Source of the DNA: Mesostigma viride
Lineage: Eukaryota; Streptophyta; Mesostigmatophyceae; Mesostigmatales; Mesostigmataceae
Assembly (NCBI GenBank): GCA_009746045.1
Contig: RPFO01000383.1
Location: forward strand, 1-41,660
Length of the DNA stretch: 41,660 bases
Direction: 5' to 3'
Positions 1 to 8,897 of this stretch are shown in pieces (positions within the stretch are counted from its first letter, which is position 1; every line of letters begins with the position of its first letter). Below the pieces are notes generated by a model, which made no database searches, was not told where the DNA came from, and was given only the letters and a program-made list of their open reading frames with translations. A program made the position numbers and the translations under genes.

Positions 1-792
1 ATTGGCTACTATTCCCACGAGGCCATAGGCATTGAAACGTTTCAGGAACTTGCGATACACCGTCGTCGCGATTGTCAGCATGCGTCGGGGGAAGTGTACT
101 CGCTCAGTACCATCTCCGTCCACTGCGATGAAAGCAAACATGAGCAGCATTACATTGAAAGCACGTTTCCAGCCAGCACGTTTACAATGGCTATCATATA
201 TATTTTTGATCTCATGGGGCTTGTAGATAAAAACCTAAAACAGCTCAAACATCATTGAGGGGACATGTCTATTGCAAGTGCACATGATGTAGGCATACGG
301 GGAATGTTAGGTGGGCAAGGTCTTACCACGCAAAGGTCCCGCACCATTTGAGCAGTTGCCTCGAACGCGCTGGGGAGGCCGTGCGTTAGGTTCTTGGCAG
401 ACTCCCGCACTCGAAGAATCATTCCATGGCATGTGGTGTACCATCGGCAGGCACTGCAGGAACTGCATGGCCTGAAGAAAGGGTATCGGGTGAACGGGTT
501 CTTTGGGCAACTGACGGCCCTTCCGCTCGCTGGTGGTGGGCCACGCTCTCGCATATGCATCACATTCCCGGATCTCATCGGATTTCAGGAGCCGGGTGCA
601 GATGAAAATGAACACGGTTTTGATGATCCCCAAGCACAGCAAGTGAAAGATCTCAATGGGAAACCGTCGAAACCTGTCCCAGTGCCTGAGACCCTGCCAT
701 ACGGAGGGACGGCTGTGCTTAATACCGTGCTCCGCCTCCGCCTCCTTCGCGAGCTTGGCCCTGGAAAACGCAATGTGTGGGATGGAAGGCAC
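1..792 (-). CDS. C-terminal exons of the transposase-like gene (partial at the window edge)
   Basis: The frame from about 792 to 327 carries FPIEIFHLLCLGIIKTVF, which resembles the helical block after the second catalytic residue in KDZ/Plavaka transposases. It ends at a donor (CGTG then GTAAGA, GT at 326-325). A matching acceptor (TTCATCGCAG) ends at 123. Both splits are phase 1, so the join is in frame and continues at 122-1 with VDGDGTERVHFPRR and ATTVYRKFLKRFNAYG, running off the left edge. Upstream of 792 the same frame has a stop at about 799, so either a small exon boundary lies there or the copy is dead. The opposite-strand frame 394-1098 is a shadow. Confidence 0.45.
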
Positions 793-1105
793 AAAGTTTC
801 ACAATCGGGATACGTCAAAGCATGCAGACCTTGTGGAATGGTCTACGAAAGCTTGGCAGATATCCGAACCACCACGGCAGACCTTATGCTACAGACCATC
901 TGTGCACGGTCAGACCTTGTTGCTGCCACACACACAATTGATGACTGCACACAGGGCGGCGTTGCTTTCCTCCCGCTGGACCTGGGTACCATCCGCCATG
1001 CATGCATGGTGCGGTGTGAATGGGTCTACATAAGACTGGTAGATGCAACGTGGGGTGCTACCAGACCAATTGTGTTATATAGCATGGAGTTCATGTAGGG
1101 TTAAC

Positions 1106-2706
1106 TTACTTCTCACGAGCCGTCAGTCCCTCACGCTCCATGGTTGCGCACACAGCTCGGTGGCCCTCCTCCGTACGCAGCTCAAGCACCACTTCGGTGT
1201 GCCCCCAGAACTCGGAGTGGAGAGTACAAAAGCCGCAGCCATGATTGCTGCCAGACGCCATGAGCCCCATCTCTGCAAACCGCGCCCCGGAATCTAGCAG
1301 CCAAAAAAAGGGTACTCTGACCTCCATCCACGACACAACACCGGTCAGAGGGTCTGCCATTTCCATGGCCACCCCTTGCTGCAGTGGGCGGATCTCGTTA
1401 TCCAGCAGCCACTTGTTGAAGGCATCCGCATCCACATGCTTTGGCCTCAGCGTGACCACGTGATTGCGGGCAGCCGATCGATCCAGCGTTAGGATCCTGA
1501 ACTGATACGACACCACATCGGCATCCGTATTGTCAGTGATCTTGAAGCTATCCATCCAAAGCACGATTGGGATCACAACGACGGGCAAGCCCAGCCGCGG
1601 GCGGGCCTGACACTTGCGGAGGGGGCCCTTCTGCCAGTCCCTGAAATCACCTATGGGCTGCATCAAAGGGTGGCCATGGGGATCCCTTAGATCATTCCCA
1701 TCAGCATCTGTTTCCACGATGCCCCGGTCGTGACTCCGTATGTCCGTGACAAGAAGTAGTCGTGTTTCCCAACTGTGCCCTCTTGCTCCATTTCCGCGAA
1801 GTCTTCTTCAGAGTGAACCCTGATATGGCGCTTGTAGGTCCCTGCCTCCACCAATTCCGTCCAGTTGCATGCAAATAGCTCCTTCTCATGAAACCCGGGG
1901 CTTCCCCTTTTCAGGTGCGTGTGTCGCCACTTGTTGGCATACAAGTACTGCACCTCGAAGAGCACCTTGACAGAATCCGAGAGCTTGTCGTCACGCTGGT
2001 ACAGGACGCCGGTCAGCCTCACCGGGGCCCCATAAGGCTTGCCTTTGTTCACACCGTCCTCAGTCACCGAGACCTCGAGGAAGTCACCGACCGTGAACGT
2101 CTGGCCGGATAGCGCTATCCCACGAAGGCGGCACAGAGGATGGTCGTGGAAGAAGGTACTCATGTGGAAACCTGTGCGCCGGCCATCCGCAAGCACCTCG
2201 GGCCGCACATGCAGGTGGCGCGTGACATTGTGCTGGCGTAGCAGATGTTGAAGCCGGGTCTTGATGCTGCACGTGTGGGCGACAGAGCCGTTAGGGAGTT
2301 CAATTCGCGTGACATGGTGCGTTGGGAGCTCCTTTTCCACCTTCCTGACCACAGGGAGCGTGAGCCGGTAGGCATCTTCCGATCGGTACTTGGGGTCTTG
2401 TCTCATGGCAGTTCTGCACAGCACGCCTTCGTCAGTCCGAGAATCGATTCGCTTATGGTATGCAAACTCCAGAAACTCCGAGTGCGACCGAAAGATCCCG
2501 TACCCAGTCTCATTTCCCTGGCCGTCTGTTGGGGCCGAAGGCACTGAGCATGGATCAGGAGCTGCCACCGTCATGCGCCCGTCTATTTTCCCCCCTGGAC
2601 AATGGCTAAGTCTCCGTTGCACGGCGGGCTCCTCAACGGAGTCAGCACTATTCCCGCCGTCGCCTCCATCCCCTGATTCAGTTGCATCCACTTCATCTGA
2701 CCCAGC
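1106..2706 (-). CDS. BAH-like and catalytic-like middle region of the transposase-like gene
   Basis: From 2706 the frame encodes an acidic linker, a conserved-looking block (SHSEFLEFAYHKRI), and then about 125 residues starting at TFTVGDFLEVSV. These resemble a BAH domain: a GD start, a strand with VKVLFEVQYLY, ELFACNWTEL in the place of the usual ELF.S motif, and DYFLSRTYG near the end. The frame stops at 1687, but the next frame (1106-1717) carries straight on with VETDADGNDLRDPHGHP and the catalytic-like PVVVIPIVLWMDS. So a one-base shift lies at about 1715-1730, next to a GGGG run, and could be a real mutation or a sequencing indel. The segment ends at a good donor (GAA then GTAAGTT, GT at 1109-1108), so an intron begins here. 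Confidence 0.45.
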
Positions 2707-3505
2707 TGTTAAATTACGGAGGAGGAGGAAAGATCTTTTTGACCCCTTGTTACCCAATGTGATGACAGCCACAAAATATTGCTTGGTTGATTAAATATAT
2801 TACTTTGGGGTTGGTCTCCAACAAGGAGGTAGGCCTCAACTAGAGGTCAATCCCATCCCACAAGGATGGGCTTGGGCAAACAATGCCACTACACAATCTC
2901 AACAAGAGACTGTTGCATACTCAACAAGAGCATGGCTTTAGGCTACCAACAAGGCAGCCATACCCAACTAGGGCTTACCCATACACATGGGGACCAACAA
3001 GGTAAATTTCTCGTGTACCATGAGTCACTTATGTGGAAGGGACAAAGTCCTTCAGTGGCGGCTACACTGTTTGCTACCGTTGATCCATTACAAATCTTAC
3101 GGTACGAAATTGAGCAAACTTTTCACCACAAGTGACGGTGACCAACATTAGTTGGCACGACGTTATGGCATGCGGGGACTAGGCCACAGCGCCTCCTAGG
3201 CAGCGCCAGAAACGTACAATAGTTCACTAAAGAAATTCATGCAACCACTAGCATGTCCATAAATGATATGGTGCCGAGGTACAGGGCTAACTTGTATACT
3301 CACTCAGCTGTTTTCAATAAGAAAACTAGCGCCGTAAAGGACACGGCAAGCACTACCTAGCCCTCACAATCTTGGCCAGAAATACGGTGGGCGGAAGCGA
3401 TTATTAAGGACGCATTCCTAATTATTCCCCCGTTTACAGAAAGTTGGCCACAACATTACATGGGCTAGCAAACGGGCACAACCAGGATTATCTAAAATCC
3501 TGACA
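2707..3505 (-). repeat. 3' LTR of the non-autonomous element
   Basis: The left copy of the 799-bp terminal repeat is the 3' LTR, because the primer site lies beside the other copy. It contains an array of short hairpins at 2816-3024. The 89-codon plus-strand frame inside it recurs identically in the other LTR; it overlaps the hairpins and has no sign of coding. Confidence 0.9.
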
Positions 3506-3606
3506 CCCCCCTTGCACGTTGCTGGGATTGACTCAAACAACTGTGCTCCCCCCTTACTTAGGCAGTAGGGCTTGCCGGGTAGAAACAACCCTGCCACTCC
3601 CCCCTT
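3506..3606 (-). other. Polypurine tract, with two further copies
   Basis: AAGGGGGG on the minus strand abuts the 3' LTR (3506-3513). The same octamer recurs at 3548-3555 and 3599-3606. Only the first is in the position needed for plus-strand priming. Confidence 0.65.
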
Positions 3607-3639
3607 ACACGGTAAGCCAAAACATGACGACTTCAAATC

Positions 3640-4300
3640 AATGCAGTTGTCGAAAAGCTTGAGGAACTGAAACGTGTGATGGCTTGTTAAAACCGGAAGA
3701 AAGAGACGAATCCGAGGACGTCACAAATGGCTCAAAAAGAGGAGCCACGTAAAAGTTGCATGTCGGCAAAGGTCCGTCAGCTGGCGCCACGGAAATGAGT
3801 GTTGTTGGCGTTGTATCAAACCGATGACGACGTATGATAGCTTGTTGAAACGAGCATAAAATTCCGCGTCGATGGACGCCTAGCACGGTCCAAACGGATG
3901 TGCTGTTGACGAGAAAGATGAGAAATTCCGGAAATCCGCTGGTCCGAACAGGAATGAACGTAGTTGCCGTAGTACTAAACAGCTTGGGGCGCGTTATGGC
4001 TTGATAGAACCGCCACAGAATGCCCTTTTCAACGACACCTCAACGGTCTTAAACAGATGAGTCGTTAAAAAGATATGCGCACTGACAAGCTGGCCACGTA
4101 GGTCGGCGCGAACTTGAGTAACTTTTGCACCAGGATGCCGATGGCAGCGTTCTTGGCGGCGTTGAAACGAGGACGATGTGACGCTTCCAACGCATCTAAG
4201 AGCGGTGAAAAATAATGTCCCAGTCAAAAGATCTGCACGCTCAAAGTTGGGTACCTGGCTGCAGGCCGACCGCTCAAAAACGGGATCAGGAAAGTGCGGC
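3640..4300 (-). repeat. Diverged ~159-bp tandem repeats inside the LTR element
   Basis: A motif like TGATGGCTTGTTAAAAC recurs at 3677, 3835 and 3994, and more weakly near 4155, a spacing of 158-160 bp. Nearby words such as the GCTGG blocks keep the same register. The period is 53 codons, and minus-strand translations of successive units share an LF...(F/S)(N/I)KP pattern. This suggests remains of a repetitive protein. The interior is otherwise unrecognised. Confidence 0.5.
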
Positions 4301-4344
4301 TTTTGGAAAAACGGTTTACGGCTCAAGAAATGGGTTCATGGGTC

Positions 4345-4362
4345 ACTCCCATACCGATACCA
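4345..4362 (-). other. Primer-binding site, initiator tRNA-Met type
   Basis: On the minus strand the bases directly following the 5' LTR are TGGTATCGGTATGGG. The first seven match the standard TGGTATC start of plant initiator tRNA-Met primer sites; the match weakens afterwards. Confidence 0.6.
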
Positions 4363-5161
4363 TGTTAAATTACGGAGGAGGAGGAAAGATCTTTTTGACC
4401 CCTTGTTACCCAATGTGATGACAGCCACAAAATATTGCTTGGTTGATTAAATATATTACTTTGGGGTTGGTCTCCAACAAGGAGGTAGGCCTCAACTAGA
4501 GGTCAATCCCATCCCACAAGGATGGGCTTGGGCAAACAATGCCACTACACAATCTCAACAAGAGACTGTTGCATACTCAACAAGAGCATGGCTTTAGGCT
4601 ACCAACAAGGCAGCCATACCCAACTAGGGCTTACCCATACACATGGGGACCAACAAGGTAAATTTCTCGTGTACCATGAGTCACTTATGTGGAAGGGACA
4701 AAGTCCTTCAGTGGCGGCTACACTGTTTGCTACCGTTGATCCATTACAAATCTTACGGTACGAAATTGAGCAAACTTTTCACCACAAGTGACGGTGACCA
4801 ACATTAGTTGGCACGACGTTATGGCATGCGGGGACTAGGCCACAGCGCCTCCTAGGCAGCGCCAGAAACGTACAATAGTTCACTAAAGAAATTCATGCAA
4901 CCACTAGCATGTCCATAAATGATATGGTGCCGAGGTACAGGGCTAACTTGTATACTCACTCAGCTGTTTTCAATAAGAAAACTAGCGCCGTAAAGGACAC
5001 GGCAAGCACTACCTAGCCCTCACAATCTTGGCCAGAAATACGGTGGGCGGAAGCGATTATTAAGGACGCATTCCTAATTATTCCCCCGTTTACAGAAAGT
5101 TGGCCACAACATTACATGGGCTAGCAAACGGGCACAACCAGGATTATCTAAAATCCTGACA
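4363..5161 (-). repeat. 5' LTR of the non-autonomous element
   Basis: The right copy of the terminal repeat, offset by exactly 1656 bp from the left copy and without visible differences. As 5' LTR it should carry the promoter; no clear TATA box or polyadenylation signal was pinned down. Confidence 0.9.
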
Positions 5162-5163
5162 CC

Positions 5164-5367
5164 AGCGTCGCGCGACAGAGCCCTCCCAGCGTCAACATCA
5201 TCACCAAGTGCAGCGTTATCCACCAACTCGTCCTCAACGTCCTCATCGCAGTCGTTGATGCCAATGACGGTGTGAGCCACGGCGATGTCTTGACGCTTTC
5301 TTTGCCTGCTGAAGAGATACCGCTCAGGCATTTGTAATCGCTTCCTTCGACGGGAATAATTAGGCAC
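5164..5367 (-). CDS. N-terminal segment of the interrupted transposase-like gene
   Basis: An open segment runs from just after a CAG at about 5368 (sequence GTTTTCAG then GGTGCCTAAT on the minus strand, a plausible 3' splice site) to the LTR insertion point. It encodes a basic start (SRRRKRLQMPERY) and then an acidic stretch (NDCDEDVEDELVD). It continues in frame into the acidic GSDEVDATESGDGGDGG at 2706 once the retrotransposon is removed. That continuity of frame and of composition across 2.4 kb is the strongest evidence that the two halves were one protein. The true start codon is not identified; an upstream exon probably exists to the right. Confidence 0.5.
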
Positions 5368-5739
5368 CCTGAAAACGTCCCGGTGGAGGGTCGTCCGTGC
5401 CTTTCATCATAAGGCTCAAAGACACCGACGACCAGCCATGCAGCTAAAGCCACTGTTTGAGTTCCTGTGCCGAGGGTCCTCCACTCCCTTCAGTATCCTA
5501 GTATCCAGCGTGTAGTTCTTCTTGCCTGCGTTAATTGGGCAATGAACGGTAATTCAACAAGGCGAACCCTAAACATTAATTCCATGCATTCGGCCTGGCC
5601 AAGTTTTGCGCTGTGCCGCCGCCACTTCACGAACCACGGTAATGACGTTTATATAATATAAGCCCTAACCTACTGTGATATAATGAAGTTGGTGTCACGT
5701 GAGCACAGGACCTTCAATTGCTATTCTCCAAGTGGCAGG

Positions 5740-6092
5740 GATTATTAGGACTATCTACTCCACACTAAGCTATGTACTCGAGTCATGACGCGGTGAGACA
5801 CGCCCGTATTACATAGGAAGGAGTGACTATGTACTCCGGACTATGTACTCCAAGAGTACATAGTCCGGAGTGACTATGTACTCCAAGAGTACATAGTCCG
5901 GAGTACATATGATCCGGGATTTCCGAATAGGGGACTGCCGACGCGGTGAGACACGCCCGTATTACATAGGAAGGAGTGACTATTTACTCCACACTATGTA
6001 CTCCAAGAGTACATAGGGTGGCACACTATGTACTCCAAGAGTACATAGTGTCTCCAATGCACCAGCACTCCGCTATGTACTCGACTCATGAC
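5740..6092. repeat. Cluster of perfect hairpins and duplicated segments
   Basis: Four copies of a hairpin with stem ACTATGTACT, loop CCAAG and stem AGTACATAGT (the inner stem is CTATGTACT in one copy) occur at about 5836-5868, 5872-5899, 5994-6016 and 6024-6050. The first has 14 perfect stem pairs. A 49-bp block beginning GACGCGGTGAGACACG is duplicated at 5788 and 5939, and GCTATGTACTCGA is duplicated at 5769 and 6072. The rest of 5368-6283 shows no gene. Confidence 0.75.
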
Positions 6093-6283
6093 GACTGCCC
6101 GAAGCAGCTCCTCTGCGAGTGAGCCACGTGGACCGGGGCCGACGCGTCGCCTTGATTTTTGAATTTCCGAACGCGCCAGACCATACCGCTGCGTTACATT
6201 TTGCACGAGCGCACGCTTGAAAGCCTCACCAGTGCCCAGAACGCAGCACCAGTGCAGAACGCAACAAAGCAGCGGAAGTGAAT

Positions 6284-7851
6284 ATGGGAAAGCGCCGGAA
6301 CGACATGGCGGCCGCAAAGGGTGCAGCCACAACAAAGGGCATGGTCTCGGCACGCGATGCCACAGCGAGAAAGAAGGCCAGGCGGGCCGACGTGGAAAAG
6401 GACGACCACTGGGGGAAGCAGGAGGCGGAGAACCTGGAGTCGGAGGAGGACTTACAAACCTCCTCCGACGAGGACGACCAGGACGACGACTATGACGACG
6501 ATGAGTTGGACACCACGCCTCAGAAGGGTAGGCAGGACAAGGGCTCGGGCAGCAAGGGGAAGACTAGGAAAGCTGAGGCAGGCAGCGGGGGCGCTACTCG
6601 TAGCAGGCTGGACCCTAGCGGGACAGACGCGGACGTCCGCCAACTCAAGAACGACATGGAGAAACAGAAAGAAATGACCTCCAAGATGTATGAGATGCTT
6701 CAACAGTTACTGGACCAGGGTCGGCAGCCCCGGTCGCAGGAGGCCACGCCCACGCAGCCGACCCGGCTTTCCAGTGCCTCAGGTCCTGAGGGGAGCCCGG
6801 CGAGCGACGCTCGCGGATCGATCGACGCTGGCTTCGTTCCAGTCTTCGAATGGGTAAACCCCTCTGCTGTATTAGGGGAACCCTTTAAAGTGCATCATGC
6901 CATTTTTCTACGCGTCGTTTGCATTCCGTATGGTTCTCCTTGGAGTTGTTTGGGGTGATTATGATCTACGAAATGCAAATGCAATCAACAGTACTTGTCA
7001 CGTGTGTCGTTGCAATTCTGGTTGTGTGTTTTGTTTGGGTCTCGCAGTGGAAAAAGAAGGAGATCCAGGCTGCGTTTGACGACATGGATGGCCACTTTCT
7101 CACCCCTGAGGCCATGGACCAGGAGGATGACGGGGGGCTGTGGAAGAAGTATGTTGCCATCGTGGCGGACGTGGCCATCCAGAACAAGTACATGCCAGCG
7201 GGCAGGAGGGAGGCCGCCGCCAAGCACGCAGCATCGGCGATGCGATGCCACCTGACATCGGGGAGGTCCAATGCCAAGAAGCAGATTCGAAAGATGACGC
7301 TAGACAACAAGAAGTACGTTGAGGCGGCGGCAGCGCCACCCGGCGACATCCGCTCCAAGGGGCGTAAACGCCTGGTGTATGACGTAAGTGTATGACTTAT
7401 GGGGTCACTTTAATGCTCAACTAGGTTTAATGGGTGGTGGCCTGTCGAGGAACGTGTGGTCTAAAAACGATATGGTAAAGCCTTGCTGTTCTTCCTTGTG
7501 CCCTTTGCAACATCATGCATTATATATCCATGATGTCGTATGCATTACATTCTACACTTGCTCACTGTCATGTATGTGTGTACGCTTGCAATTGGACTTG
7601 CTCGTGGTGTCAATGCGCAGTTCCTCCTTCGCAAGTTCAAGCACTGGAACGTGGACACGATGAAGCAGCGAAAGGTCCTGATTGACCATGTCGGCCTTGT
7701 GGTAGACTCCGTGTGGGAAGCTGAGGCTGACATGAGGGCCAAATCAGCTAGCGGCCTCGTGGCGAGGAAGTTTCTGACCACCGCTGACGCAGACAAGTTC
7801 GATGCAGACCTGGACGACCTCATTGAGGAGGAAGCACTGGACGAGTGCTGA
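6284..7851 (+). CDS. Three-exon unknown nuclear-like protein, 378 residues
   Basis: Exons are 6284-6853, 7048-7383 and 7621-7851. The splice sites are TGG/GTAAAC with TCGCAG/TGG, and GAC/GTAAGT with GCGCAG/TTC. All junctions are phase 0 and the joined frame is open to TGA. The ATG at 6284 is the first in frame. Residues 1-130 are of low complexity, with basic patches (RKKARR) and a strongly acidic run (DEDDQDDDYDDDE). Residues about 115-150 look like a short coiled coil (LKNDMEKQKEMTSKMYEML). Exon 2 encodes a helical, basic region (GLWKKYVAIVADVAI, AKKQIRKMTLDNKKYVEA). Exon 3 begins FLLRKFKHWNVDTMKQ and ends in an acidic tail. No family is recognised. Composition suggests a nuclear, possibly chromatin- or nucleic-acid-associated protein, but this is inference. 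It could also be an accessory ORF of an unseen transposon. Confidence 0.7.
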
Positions 7852-8217
7852 TAAATGGCATTAGCGGAAGACAATAATGACTATCCACAACTTGTGCACG
7901 GTATACAATGGCATCAGGCCATGCCTTGGCTGGACCCCAAGTCCAGGCTTACCACCAGCTGGTAATGTTACGCTAGGTGGAACCTTGTATTATGGCAGGA
8001 CCTTGAAGACATTGATGATGATACTGCCTTTGAATACTTCTGTGTTTTTCTGATGTGAGCCAATGATGCTATGTGTTTTATCATGGTGGGCCGCACCTTG
8101 TCTTTTACACTTACACTTATGGTTCTCTGAATAAATTATTTTAATATCATATGTATGTGCATAATAAATTGTTAGAGACTGTCTACATCAAATCCTGCAT
8201 TTTGAGATCCATACCCA
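7852..8217. other. 3' flank of the three-exon gene
   Basis: AT-rich sequence with no open frame of note. AATAAAT at about 8130 and ATAATAAATTG near 8160 could serve as polyadenylation context for the upstream gene. Confidence 0.3.
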
Positions 8218-8897
8218 AGACGGTAACTAGTTATGGGTTTGGTTACTGGGCCATAACCATGGCAGTAACCAGGCCTGTTTACGGGGCAATAACTAGTAGT
8301 GGTTACTGGCCTGGTTACGGGCCAGTAACCAGGCCCGTAACCTGCCCCAGTACATAATACCGGACCAGTAACCATGGCAATAACCAGGACCGTTTACGGC
8401 GCCGTAACTAGTAATGGTTACTGGCCAGGTTACGGGCCCGTAACCAGGACAGTAGCCATGCCCGAGACTGGCCCGTAACCTATGCTGATGCCAAATACCG
8501 GACCCGTAACCATGCCAGTAACCATGCCCGTTTACGGGTCAGTTACTTGTACAGGTTACGGGCCAGTTACCGGTCCCGTAACCAGGCCAGTAACCCATCC
8601 CGGTTATCAGAAATGGTCCCGTAACCATGTCAGTTTACCGCCCGGTAACTTCTACTTGGGCCGTAACCATGCCCGTAACCCAGTAAGGTTACGGGCATGG
8701 TTACCGCTCCGGTAAAAGTTACCGCCCAGTAAACGTTCCGGTACCTATTACCGCCCGGTAACCATTACCGGCCGGTATTTAGTCTGTCGCGTTTAAGGTT
8801 ACCGGCCGGTAACCTGGCCGGTAACCTTAAACGTACATGGTTACCGGCCGGTAACCGCCCCGGTAACCTCAACCGGGGCGTTTACGCCCCGTAAAAT
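8218..8897. repeat. Dense GTAACC/GGTTAC palindromic array
   Basis: About 680 bp are built almost entirely from GTAACC and its complement GGTTAC, separated by 4-8 bases rich in GGCC, CCAT and CCCG. Many pairs form 18-bp palindromes. GGTTACCGGCCGGTAACC is perfect at 8797-8814 and 8839-8856. A larger inverted repeat has 18-bp arms at 8790-8807 and 8816-8833. Spacing is irregular and orientation alternates, unlike a head-to-tail satellite. Open frames across it are by-products of the motif. Confidence 0.85.

Larger units (their letters stand above)
2707..5161 (-). mobile_element. Complete non-autonomous LTR retrotransposon with 799-bp LTRs
   Basis: Two direct repeats, 2707-3505 and 4363-5161, appear identical base for base. 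Each begins TG and ends CA on the plus strand. The 5 bp CCAGC stand on both sides (2702-2706 and 5162-5166), a clean target-site duplication. On the minus strand the LTR reads TGTCAGGATT to TAATTTAACA. Directly after the 5' LTR comes TGGTATC (4362-4356), matching the 3' end of plant-type initiator tRNA-Met as primer-binding site. Directly before the 3' LTR is the purine tract AAGGGGGG (3513-3506). The 857-bp interior codes no gag or pol, so the element must move in trans. Identical LTRs mean a very recent insertion, into the coding part of the transposase-like gene. Confidence 0.92.
1..5367 (-). pseudogene. Spliced transposase-like gene (KDZ/Plavaka/CACTA type), split by an LTR element
   Basis: The locus reads on the minus strand from about 5367 past the left edge. 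Its parts are an N-terminal segment (5164-5367), a middle segment (1715-2706), a catalytic-like segment (1106-1717), a second catalytic-like segment (307-792) and a last visible exon (1-122). The N-terminal and middle segments are separated only by the LTR element at 2707-5161. Removing the element and one copy of its CCAGC duplication puts the two in the same frame, so they were one exon. The gene is degenerate: there is one frame change near 1715-1730 and an in-frame stop near 799. The family call rests on PVVVIPIVLWMDS followed by DSGARFAEMG, and on FPIEIFHLLCLGI, which resemble the first and later catalytic blocks of large KDZ/Plavaka/Tnp2-type DDE transposases. That is by eye only, so the exact superfamily is open. 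Confidence 0.45.

Noticed and set aside
394-1098. 234-codon plus-strand frame
   Set aside because: It is antisense to the transposase-like exons and their intron, which carry the conserved blocks and splice sites.
2866-3135. 89-codon frame found twice (also at 4522-4791)
   Set aside because: It lies in the two identical LTRs, antisense to the element and over the hairpin array; duplication explains its recurrence.
2707-5161. Retrozyme (LTR element with hammerhead ribozymes)
   Set aside because: No CTGATGA/GAAA hammerhead core was found in the LTR on either strand.
8218-8897. CRISPR array
   Set aside because: The repeats are 6 bp, alternate in orientation, have no uniform spacers, and the genome is eukaryotic.
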